NCBI GenBank assembly: GCA_009926645.1
Contig: RFOO01000093.1
Location: 1 to 5,249, forward strand
Origin: a bacterium
GTDB lineage: Bacteria > Verrucomicrobiota > Verrucomicrobiia > Opitutales > UBA953
DNA: 5,249 nucleotides
Direction: 5' to 3'
Each line of letters begins with the position of its first letter. Position 1 is the first letter of the stretch. Positions 1 through 5,249 of this stretch are shown here, in pieces. The notes beneath the pieces are model-generated. The model was not told the DNA's origin. It saw only the letters and a program-made list of their open reading frames with translations, and made no database searches. The translations under genes and the position numbers were made by a program.

Positions 1-575
1 TCGATGAGTCAGGACGACCACTGCCCGGCACCACTAAAGGGAATCCTAAGATTATGAGGAAATTCGGTAGCAAACCCTTCGTGGTAGTGCCACCAGATGT
101 GCGAGATCATGTCGTACTAAATGCCGGGATTCAAGGACTACTCGGCAGTTGTGCTAGTGACATCTTTCGCGGCGACTTTTTACGTGCAAGGCCATTCCCC
201 TCTAATTATGGAACGCATGGCGACATCGCTTGGACATTACGCCACGCTCATGAAATACGTCTCTGTGTTGTGCCTGAAATTGGTTCGACTTTCTGTCGAC
301 ACGAGAAGGAGCGACTTGAGGAGCCCGCCGAACTCACCGAGATCTTTGATCGTATTTATGCGACAGAGATCAAAGCGGGCGGACCGCTACCTGGGTTGTG
401 GTTATCATTAGCGATTCGCTTTTGGCGTAACCGTCGCAAGCAGTATGCACGTGAGGGCGCACCGATTCGTGGTCATCTTGCAAGCCTCGTCGGCTTTTTT
501 TTCAAAGTCTTGCTGACCCTAGCGCAGACTCCACGGAAATTGAGCCGCCTCACTTCAACAAAGCCTCTATCGTAA
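1..575 (+). CDS. GT2-type glycosyltransferase, C-terminal part (5' end outside window)
   Basis: This is the C-terminal portion of a glycosyltransferase. The frame is open from position 3 with no stop, so the ATG at 54 is internal and the real start lies to the left of the window. Seen: the codons before 54 read DESGRPLPGTTKGNPKI, which lines up with the VNEMGNPYPESG region of the complete paralog at 3494-4490. Codons 138-242 encode a 35-residue block (LLGSCASD...THGD.AWTLR) identical to that paralog at 30 of 35 positions without a gap. The rest of the C terminus, including a basic RFWRNRRKQ stretch and a hydrophobic segment LVGFFFKVLLTLA, also has counterparts there. The nucleotide-binding half with the catalytic acidic motif is not in the window, so activity is inferred from the paralog. 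Donor and acceptor are unknown. It ends with TAA at 573-575, 10 bp from the stop of the opposing dehydratase gene. G+C is clearly higher than in the right-hand copy. Confidence 0.85.
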   Translation, partial: DESGRPLPGTTKGNPKIMRKFGSKPFVVVPPDVRDHVVLNAGIQGLLGSCASDIFRGDFLRARPFPSNYGTHGDIAWTLRHAHEIRLCVVPEIGSTFCRHEKERLEEPAELTEIFDRIYATEIKAGGPLPGLWLSLAIRFWRNRRKQYAREGAPIRGHLASLVGFFFKVLLTLAQTPRKLSRLTSTKPLS

Positions 576-585
576 CACAATAGCG

Positions 586-1749
586 TCAGATCGGCTCAGC
601 GACCTCGCGGAAGTGCTTCGCAACATGGGAAATATCTTCAGGTGTGATGTTAGCGTGATTGGGAAGATAAAGACCAAAATCATGAACTTTGTCAGCGACG
701 GGTAGGTGCGTGACACCATGCTTCTTAATCCAGAAAGGCTGGCGACCCATCGAGCCGCAAACCAGTGGGCGACATTCGACGCCCTGCGAAAGAAGGTATC
801 TCGAGACCTCGAGGCGGTTCTTGACGTAGGTGCCATAGGAGAAGCTCGAAACAAATCCTCCTTCACTAGTCTGTGCCCAGAATTCTGGTAAAGCCTGACG
901 ATAAAGTTCGAAATTACGTGCACGTATCTTAGCAATCTCGGGTAGCCGCTTAAGTTGCAGGCGACCGAGGTAGGCATTAAGGTCAGTTGAGCGTAAATTA
1001 TAACCGGCGTAATAAAAACTGTAAAACTCACGAAAATCATCGATGTGATATTCTTTCTTCCAAGCCTGACGGTCAGCTTCAGGCACATCTCTTGACCAAC
1101 CATGAGATCGGATGGAAAGCATGATGCTATAAAGCTTGTCGTCGTTGGTCGTTATAGCACCGCCCTCGATAGTCGAGATGTGATGACCGTAATAGAATGA
1201 GAAAGAGCCTGCAAGAGCGAGCGCACCTGTCTTGACTCCCTTATACTCCGAACCGAGCGCCTCGCAGGCATCTTCAATGACGAGGCACCCATGCTGAGCG
1301 CATAATCTGCGGACAGCATCCATTTGGTTCGGGTGACCAAGGATATGAACGAGAATGAGGAGCGCAGGCTGTTCTTTCTTTAGTAGTTGCTCGAGATGAT
1401 TGAGATCAACACCGAGATCCTTGACGTCGGAGTCACACAGAAAGCAGTCAAAGCCCATCTGCACAAACGGCGAGAGAGTTGTTATCCAAGAGACCGCTGG
1501 CACAATGACTTTTTTATTCCGGAGGTAACCAGCCTCAAGAAGACTATAGGCCATAAGCAAGTTAGCTGAGGAGCCACTGTTGACCATAATACTGTATTTA
1601 GTGCCCGTATAGGCAGCGAATTCGGCTTCAAACTGGCGGGTAAGGGGACCCTTGGTAACCTGGTGTCCCTGCTTGAGCCAATCAGCCAAGGATGCCATCT
1701 CCTCAGCGGAAATCGTGTTATCAGCCAACTTAACCTTTCGCTTACTCAT
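586..1749 (-). CDS. PLP-dependent sugar 3-dehydratase, ColD/E1-like (DegT/DnrJ/EryC1 fold)
   Basis: This 387-residue protein has the fold-type I DegT/DnrJ/EryC1/StrS architecture. Seen (numbering from the ATG at 1749): VNSGSSANL near 56-64 for cofactor phosphate binding, VPAVSW near 83-88, VIEDACEALG near 157-166 with the PLP-pyridine Asp at 160, GHHISTIEGG near 188-197, SHGWSRD near 215-221, AGYNLR near 248-253 and VECRPLVCG near 324-332. The Schiff-base lysine of sugar aminotransferases is replaced by His189-His190. Known: this replacement marks the 3-deoxygenating enzymes ColD (GDP-4-keto-6-deoxymannose 3-dehydratase, about 388 residues) and E1/DdhC. The SHGW, GYN and ECRP motifs and the length fit ColD better. 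Inference: it removes the 3-hydroxyl of a nucleotide 4-keto-6-deoxysugar. A TTG at 1776 would add nine residues, but the ATG at 1749 overlaps the upstream glycosyltransferase stop by 8 bp and gives the family length. There is no clear Shine-Dalgarno, so translational coupling is likely. It is the last gene of the minus-strand operon. Confidence 0.82.
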   Translation of the reverse strand: MSKRKVKLADNTISAEEMASLADWLKQGHQVTKGPLTRQFEAEFAAYTGTKYSIMVNSGSSANLLMAYSLLEAGYLRNKKVIVPAVSWITTLSPFVQMGFDCFLCDSDVKDLGVDLNHLEQLLKKEQPALLILVHILGHPNQMDAVRRLCAQHGCLVIEDACEALGSEYKGVKTGALALAGSFSFYYGHHISTIEGGAITTNDDKLYSIMLSIRSHGWSRDVPEADRQAWKKEYHIDDFREFYSFYYAGYNLRSTDLNAYLGRLQLKRLPEIAKIRARNFELYRQALPEFWAQTSEGGFVSSFSYGTYVKNRLEVSRYLLSQGVECRPLVCGSMGRQPFWIKKHGVTHLPVADKVHDFGLYLPNHANITPEDISHVAKHFREVAEPI

Positions 1750-2614
1750 AAGATTTGAATGTAGATTTGGAGGCAAAAAGTCGGTGGAACTTGCTTTGAA
1801 GTCGAGCGCTTTGCTGTAAAAATTTTAAGAAAAAATAAGCAAGGAAGTCGAGGCGGAGGCGACTCATCAGATAGGAAACAGCATAAAACTTGCGGGCTTG
1901 CTGGTATGCAAGATTGAGAGCGCGGTGACGCACGGCGTCCTTTTGAGCGTCAATAGTAATGGAGCCTTCATGAGACGAAAAGACAACGAGAGCCTCATTG
2001 ACATAGCCAAAATTTGGATAGCGCAGAGTCGCCATAGCGCTCATAAGCCAGTCGGGTCCGACTCCGCGATATTCATAGCGGGCAAACGGTACGCCACCAA
2101 CGAAGAGAAAGTCTAAGATATCCTTCTTGCGGATGATAAGAGCACAGGGAGAGATTAGCCCCCTGATTTGATGACGCATGAATCGACTAACTGGATGCAC
2201 ACCCGTGGGGGCGATGTCCGCAAATAAGTGACTCAGCGTCCGGCCACTAACTTCATCTCTAACAACTGCGCCCGACATCACAAAGGCTACGTCAGGTGCA
2301 GCCAAAGCCATGCACTTCTCGATGAAACTAGGATGCATAAAGTCGTCATCAAAATTGATATGAATGAAGTCCCCTTTGGCAGCTAAAACACCATCCAGCC
2401 AACAGAAGTGCACTCCGTAATCGTCATCTCGACGAATGTAGCGAATGCGATCTCCAAAAGAGCGGGCCACACTTGGTGTATCATCGATACTACCATGATC
2501 TACGACAATAACCTCACAAGAGTGAGTCTGGGCTATGGCTGATTCGATACAGCGACGCAACATGGCTGACCGATTAAAAGTTGGTATAACAATACTAACC
2601 AGTAAAGGGTTCAT
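1742..2614 (-). CDS. Family 2 glycosyltransferase
   Basis: This 290-residue cytoplasmic GT-A glycosyltransferase probably transfers a sugar from a nucleotide donor to the growing lipid-linked polysaccharide unit. Seen: the N-terminal strand and loop VSIVIPTFNR (residues 6-15), the nucleotide-binding segment VIVVDHGSIDDT (35-46), and the metal-binding acidic motif INFDDDFMHP (86-95). A mid-domain region around residues 150-210 contains ISPCALIIRKKD and YRGVGPDWLMSAMA. The C-terminal 50 residues mix aromatic and basic residues (AYFFLKFLQQSARLQSKFHRLF), resembling a peripheral membrane-anchoring helix. In the usual VDDGS motif the second Asp is His here. The ATG at 2614 overlaps the TGA of the upstream SDR gene (ATGA, 4 bp), and its own stop overlaps the start of the dehydratase gene, so the three genes form one coupled operon. 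Inference from that position: it may transfer the deoxysugar made by its neighbours. Substrates cannot be read from sequence. Confidence 0.92.
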   Translation of the reverse strand: MNPLLVSIVIPTFNRSAMLRRCIESAIAQTHSCEVIVVDHGSIDDTPSVARSFGDRIRYIRRDDDYGVHFCWLDGVLAAKGDFIHINFDDDFMHPSFIEKCMALAAPDVAFVMSGAVVRDEVSGRTLSHLFADIAPTGVHPVSRFMRHQIRGLISPCALIIRKKDILDFLFVGGVPFARYEYRGVGPDWLMSAMATLRYPNFGYVNEALVVFSSHEGSITIDAQKDAVRHRALNLAYQQARKFYAVSYLMSRLRLDFLAYFFLKFLQQSARLQSKFHRLFASKSTFKSYE

Positions 2615-3396
2615 CTGCTTAAAATCTGACGCAAATGGGTTATATCTGCAACTAAAGACGTAGACGGGCTGTTCGTAGCTGGAATAATCTTCAGTGGCCT
2701 TGGTGCAATCGATTGAACAAAGTCAGCAATACGCGTACCCGAGCCAGAGCCGATGTTGACAATGCCAGTAGCATGCTTCTCAGCTAAACCTATAATTATA
2801 GCTACAAGATTATCGGCCAAAGATAAATCACGGACGTCGTCCATGCCATGAAGCATAAAAGGTTCATTTAAATTCTCGGTCGCAAAACGTTTTTGCAATG
2901 TGGGATAGAGAAATGACCCTTTTTGCTCAGGATGATAAAAACTAAAAATGCGCCCTATACACCATGGCAATTTCGCTACGGCTGCAGAATGTTCAATCAC
3001 TTGCTCGCCCATCCGCTTCGTTAAGCCATAGGCATTCATTGGGGAAATTATGGCATTTTCCGCAATCGGCTCAAGCTGTGGACGATAGACATGACTACTA
3101 CTTGCATAGAAAATCCACGGTTTTCCCTCTGCTTTACTAAAAGCGGAAATTAAATTAGCCGTTCCTCCGACATTTACACGAAAAGCTAATGCTGGATCGG
3201 ATTGCACGACTTGAGTGGGGACTACGGCTGCAAAATGCAGCACTGCGTCGAATTTTTTTCCCGATGCCCAAGACTGCAAAGCAACTAAATCACATATATC
3301 GCCTGCGAAGGAATCGACCTCATGACCTCGCTCAACTAATTGACTATAAGATATTCTTCCTAAAATACCACGTGAACCTGTAATACCAATTCGCAT
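2611..3396 (-). CDS. NAD(P)-dependent sugar epimerase/dehydratase (extended SDR)
   Basis: This 261-residue extended short-chain dehydrogenase acts on nucleotide sugars. Seen (from the ATG at 3396): the Rossmann dinucleotide motif GITGSRGILG (4-13), GDICD near 32-36, HFAAVVPT near 54-61, NVGGTANLI near 75-83, an active-site serine in YASSSHVY (97-104), the catalytic YxxxK as Tyr123-Lys127 in NAYGLTKRMGE, RDLSLADN (189-196) and NIGSGSGT (214-221). Known: this set belongs to sugar 4-epimerases, 4,6-dehydratases and GDP-4-keto-6-deoxysugar reductases (RMD, GMER, ColC). Inference from the coupled ColD-like gene: it may reduce, or epimerise and reduce, the 4-keto-3,6-dideoxy intermediate. The product stops soon after the DITHLRQI motif, so it is shorter at the C terminus than typical members of about 300 residues. 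A TTG at 3435 would add 13 residues, but the ATG at 3396 sits two codons before the first beta strand, as is usual. No strong Shine-Dalgarno is visible. It is the first gene of the minus-strand operon. Confidence 0.88.
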   Translation of the reverse strand: MRIGITGSRGILGRISYSQLVERGHEVDSFAGDICDLVALQSWASGKKFDAVLHFAAVVPTQVVQSDPALAFRVNVGGTANLISAFSKAEGKPWIFYASSSHVYRPQLEPIAENAIISPMNAYGLTKRMGEQVIEHSAAVAKLPWCIGRIFSFYHPEQKGSFLYPTLQKRFATENLNEPFMLHGMDDVRDLSLADNLVAIIIGLAEKHATGIVNIGSGSGTRIADFVQSIAPRPLKIIPATNSPSTSLVADITHLRQILSR

Positions 3397-3493
3397 AAAA
3401 AAATCTAAGTGTTTGAAATAATAATATTCAATCAAAAATAACGCTTTTATTTGTTTGATGCATTTGGCTATATTTTATAAGATAAGTAGTAGA
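3397..3493. promoter_or_regulatory. Divergent AT-rich intergenic region, presumed promoters in both directions
   Basis: This 97-bp spacer is the only sizeable non-coding stretch. It must carry the start signals for the minus-strand SDR-GT2-dehydratase operon and for the plus-strand glycosyltransferase, unless either is read from outside. Plus strand: TTGATG at 3455-3460 and TAAGAT at 3478-3483 are 17 bp apart, a plausible sigma-70 pair. It would start RNA only a few bases before the ATG at 3494, giving a very short leader. Minus strand: the stretch around 3417-3428 reads as repeated TATTAT-like boxes, without a convincing -35. The region is so AT-rich that such matches arise easily, so the assignments are tentative. 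Confidence 0.35.
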
Positions 3494-4490
3494 ATGAATA
3501 AAAAAAGTTTCACTTAGCGTCATTATACCAACCTATAACTGTATCGATTTAATCGATAGACATATCGATAACGCCATGTCTTGGGCTGATTTAGCCGATG
3601 AAATTATCGTCGTAGACAGCCGATCAAATGATGGAACATTTGAATTAATTAAACAAAAACTGCACCATCCCAACCTTCGACTAATCCAAAGAGATCGTGG
3701 ACTTTACGAATCTTGGAATGAGGGCATTGCTGCAACGACTGGTGACTGGGTTTATATCAGTACAGCAGGCGATACCATTGAAAGAGCACATTTAATTAAA
3801 CTCATGCATATGGGTGAAACCACCCAAGCAGATGTAGTGATTAGCCCATTTAAACCCGTGAACGAAATGGGGAACCCCTACCCCGAGTCAGGATTTACTA
3901 ACGCTGTAATATACAAACAATTATACCACCTAGGAAGTTGCGTGATTGAGCCTCCGGCAACTTTCTGCTTCGCCTTCCAAAATTCAAAGCCAAATGCATT
4001 ACTAGGAAGTTGTGCTAGCGACCTCTTTCGTGGCGAATTTCTTCGTGCGCGGCCATTTCCTACTAATTACAGTACCCATGGAGACACAGCCTGGACCTTA
4101 AGATATAGCTCCGAAATGCGAATCTGTCTTGTTCCCATTTCGGGTTCAGTTTTTTGCATTCATCCTAAACACGCTAATGATGGAATTTTCAATATGGGGA
4201 AAGTTTTAGATAAAATCATCCGAGTTGAATTAATAAACGCCCAGAAAAGCATAAATGCAGAAAGCACAGGAATCCGTTTGAATGAAGACAAAATCTTTAA
4301 GCTGAGAAAAACACAAAGTTGTCGAAGAAAGCTAAGAAGGCGTGGCAAAGTAAATAAAAACATCCTTGGTAAATGGATTATTTTTACCCTGAAGTATTTC
4401 TACTTAAAAATTTATTTAACGATATGTAATATCACTCAAAAAAGACGATTAAATAATTACATCTTCTCAGTGCTATATGATTTAAATTAG
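3494..4490 (+). CDS. GT2-type glycosyltransferase with apparent +1 frame break at an A7 run near the start
   Basis: This is the complete paralog of the left-edge gene. The frame with a usual start runs from the ATG at 3576 (304 residues), but homology continues upstream of it. Codons from 3507 read VSLSVIIPTYN, the canonical first strand of GT2 enzymes, then lead into ADEIIVVDSRSNDGT. No ATG, GTG or TTG lies in that frame between the stop at 3495-3497 and 3576. The ATG at 3494 begins MNKK and then hits TAG at 3515-3517. Dropping one A from the seven-A run (3500-3506) joins the two and gives 331 residues. In that numbering: IIPTYN 10-15, VVDSRSNDGT 39-48, YESWNEGIAATTGDW 71-85, and STAGDTI 89-95 as the acidic metal-binding position. 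The conserved LLGSCASD...AWTLR block is at 169-203, followed by a very Lys-rich, AT-rich C terminus with hydrophobic WIIFTLKYFYLKIYLTI. No Shine-Dalgarno supports the ATG at 3576. It may be a functional gene with slippage, a non-canonical ATA start at 3498, a pseudogene, or a sequencing error. Substrate unknown. Confidence 0.85.
3542..3570. repeat. Perfect 17-bp palindrome plus a third ATCGAT copy
   Basis: TATCGATTTAATCGATA at 3542-3558 is a perfect inverted repeat with 8-bp arms around one base. TATCGATA at 3563-3570 is a further 8-bp palindrome, so ATCGAT occurs three times in 27 bp (3543, 3552, 3564). The stretch lies in the first codons of the glycosyltransferase, where each ATCGAT reads Ile-Asp in frame (CIDLIDRHID). 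The symmetry may therefore be a by-product of coding or may double as a protein-binding site close to the start. No function is established. Confidence 0.4.
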
Positions 4491-5249
4491 CCTAGTCTAA
4501 CTCGATCTTTTCTTCTTTTCTGCATCTCGGAGCAAACAAGGCGCTGGAGCCTAATCCATAATCTAAGCAGTTTTCCTCCAGCACTATGACTTGAAGTTAA
4601 ATAGTGTGAATCAAAGCACTTAGAATTTTCGATTAAAACTGGGCGAAGCCAATTACCTTTAAAATTATACATATACCGCGGGGCCCACCATGGTTTTTTT
4701 GCAGTATTAAAATGGGTGCCATTTCCATCGAAACCTATATTTAGCACGAGGTTATAACGAGGCACGACCGTTAGCTGTCCTGCACGCAATTGCTGCACGA
4801 GCAATTGATAATCCCATGTATGAATATCGCCTGCATGAATTCGTTCAAAAGAGTTTTCGATATTGCGCAGCGACTTAAACCCCAATTCTTTTACCCATAC
4901 CTCATTCCGCTTAATTAAATCAGGGATAAGACGGTAGTTCTTCCAGGTTCTAAGCCATGTCGCCCAGCCCCAACATGTAATGATTTTACTAAAACCATAA
5001 TCTGCTTTAAAAAATACTTCTGGGGCCATATTTGTCCCTGAAATAATCCCAATTCGCTCGTCGTCCCTGTATTTATCTAACATCGCAGCAGTATATTCGA
5101 AAAAAGCTGGAGCAGGCAGACAGTCATCTTCCAAAATAATCCCTTCTTTTGCATCGTTTAAAAACCATTCGATGGCCGAACTCACCGCACGCCCGCAACC
5201 GAGATTCTGTTCCAGAAATCGCGTCTTAACCTCACACGGCCAATCAACT
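4487..5249 (-). CDS. Nucleotide-diphospho-sugar transferase, HlpA-like family, partial (N terminus outside window)
   Basis: This is a GT-A fold protein of the group often labelled 'hemolytic protein HlpA-like' or nucleotide-diphospho-sugar transferase, which are in effect polysaccharide glycosyltransferases. A GTG at 5185 could be read as a start, but it is internal. The frame stays open to the right edge, and the upstream codons (EVKTRFLEQNLGCGRA) match the family segment that precedes AVSSAIEWF. Seen in order from the window edge: NLGCGRAVSSAIEWF, the acidic metal-site segment GIILEDDCLPAPAFFEY, DDERIGIISGTN, the family signature CWGWATWLRTWKNY, then DIHTWDYQL, and NIGFDGNGTHF followed by a tryptophan-rich WW motif. 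The C terminus is basic (KRRKDR). About 253 residues are visible and perhaps 60-80 are missing. Its TAA (4487-4489) overlaps the TAG of the convergent glycosyltransferase gene (4488-4490). It is transcribed from the right, separately from the operon at 586-3396. Donor and acceptor are unknown. Confidence 0.88.
   Translation of the reverse strand, partial: VDWPCEVKTRFLEQNLGCGRAVSSAIEWFLNDAKEGIILEDDCLPAPAFFEYTAAMLDKYRDDERIGIISGTNMAPEVFFKADYGFSKIITCWGWATWLRTWKNYRLIPDLIKRNEVWVKELGFKSLRNIENSFERIHAGDIHTWDYQLLVQQLRAGQLTVVPRYNLVLNIGFDGNGTHFNTAKKPWWAPRYMYNFKGNWLRPVLIENSKCFDSHYLTSSHSAGGKLLRLWIRLQRLVCSEMQKRRKDRVRLG

Noticed and set aside
54..56. ATG at 54 as the start of the left-edge glycosyltransferase
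   Set aside because: The frame is open to the window edge, and the upstream codons resemble the paralog's sequence, so this Met is internal.
328..345. 13-base match GCCGAACTCACCG between about 331 and about 5174
   Set aside because: The two sites are in unrelated genes, on different frames, and a match of this length can occur by chance in 5 kb.
121..411. Overlapping open frames on other frames and strands (for example 121-411 plus, 567-1103 minus, 1898-2116 plus, 4160-4363 minus)
   Set aside because: They lie inside well-supported genes, show no recognisable motifs, and have no start signals; they are shadows.
1750..1776. TTG start adding nine residues to the dehydratase
   Set aside because: The extra residues lie inside the upstream glycosyltransferase coding end. 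The ATG at 1749 gives the ColD-like length and a natural coupled overlap.
3397..3435. TTG start adding 13 residues to the SDR
   Set aside because: The added residues precede the Rossmann strand without family support, whereas the ATG at 3396 fits the usual start.
3930..4012. 11-bp direct repeat CTAGGAAGTTG, 72 bp apart in the right glycosyltransferase
   Set aside because: Identity does not extend beyond these bases, and both encode LGSC in positions that align to the left paralog, so there is no sign of duplication.
4484..4500. Possible bidirectional terminator around TTAGCCTAGTCTAA
   Set aside because: The arms are only four bases with no G+C-rich stem, too weak to call.
5183..5185. GTG at 5185 as the start of the HlpA-like gene
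   Set aside because: The frame continues open to the right edge with family-like residues (NLGCGRA), so the gene is cut by the window, not started here.

Overview
This window is part of a surface-polysaccharide (LPS O-antigen or capsule) biosynthesis locus, most likely from a Gram-negative bacterium. It holds five or six kilobase-scale sugar genes and nothing else: three glycosyltransferases of the GT-A/GT2 type, a fourth transferase of the nucleotide-diphospho-sugar transferase (HlpA-like) type, a PLP-dependent sugar-modifying enzyme of the DegT/DnrJ/EryC1 fold, and an extended SDR epimerase/reductase. I see no RNA gene, CRISPR array, transposase or attachment site. The species cannot be read from the sequence. 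Mosaic base composition and strand switching are typical of such exchangeable loci.

Layout: (1) Positions 1-575, plus strand: the C-terminal part of a GT2 glycosyltransferase whose start lies outside the window. (2) Positions 586-3396, minus strand: a tightly coupled three-gene operon transcribed right to left. It runs SDR (3396-2611), GT2 (2614-1742), ColD-like dehydratase (1749-586), joined by 4-bp and 8-bp overlaps. (3) Positions 3397-3493: the AT-rich divergent intergenic region, the only sizeable non-coding stretch. (4) Positions 3494-4490, plus strand: a second, complete copy of the GT2 seen at the left edge. Its first codons are separated from the rest by a +1 shift at a run of seven A. 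(5) Positions 4487-5249, minus strand: an HlpA-like transferase that runs off the right edge and overlaps the preceding gene by 4 bp, tail to tail.

How they may work together: the dehydratase has a His-His in place of the Schiff-base lysine. This is the hallmark of the 3-deoxygenating enzymes ColD and E1 rather than of aminotransferases. Combined with the SDR, it suggests a nucleotide-activated 3,6-dideoxyhexose (colitose-like) is made here, and that the interleaved transferase attaches it or a neighbouring sugar. The preceding enzyme (GDP-mannose 4,6-dehydratase in the colitose pathway) is not in the window.

The two same-strand GT2 paralogs flank this three-gene opposite-strand cassette, and the left half is visibly richer in G+C than the right. 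I do not see evidence of a wholly new system. The points most worth a second look are the A7 frame break, the paralog pair around the cassette, and the lysine-to-histidine enzyme.
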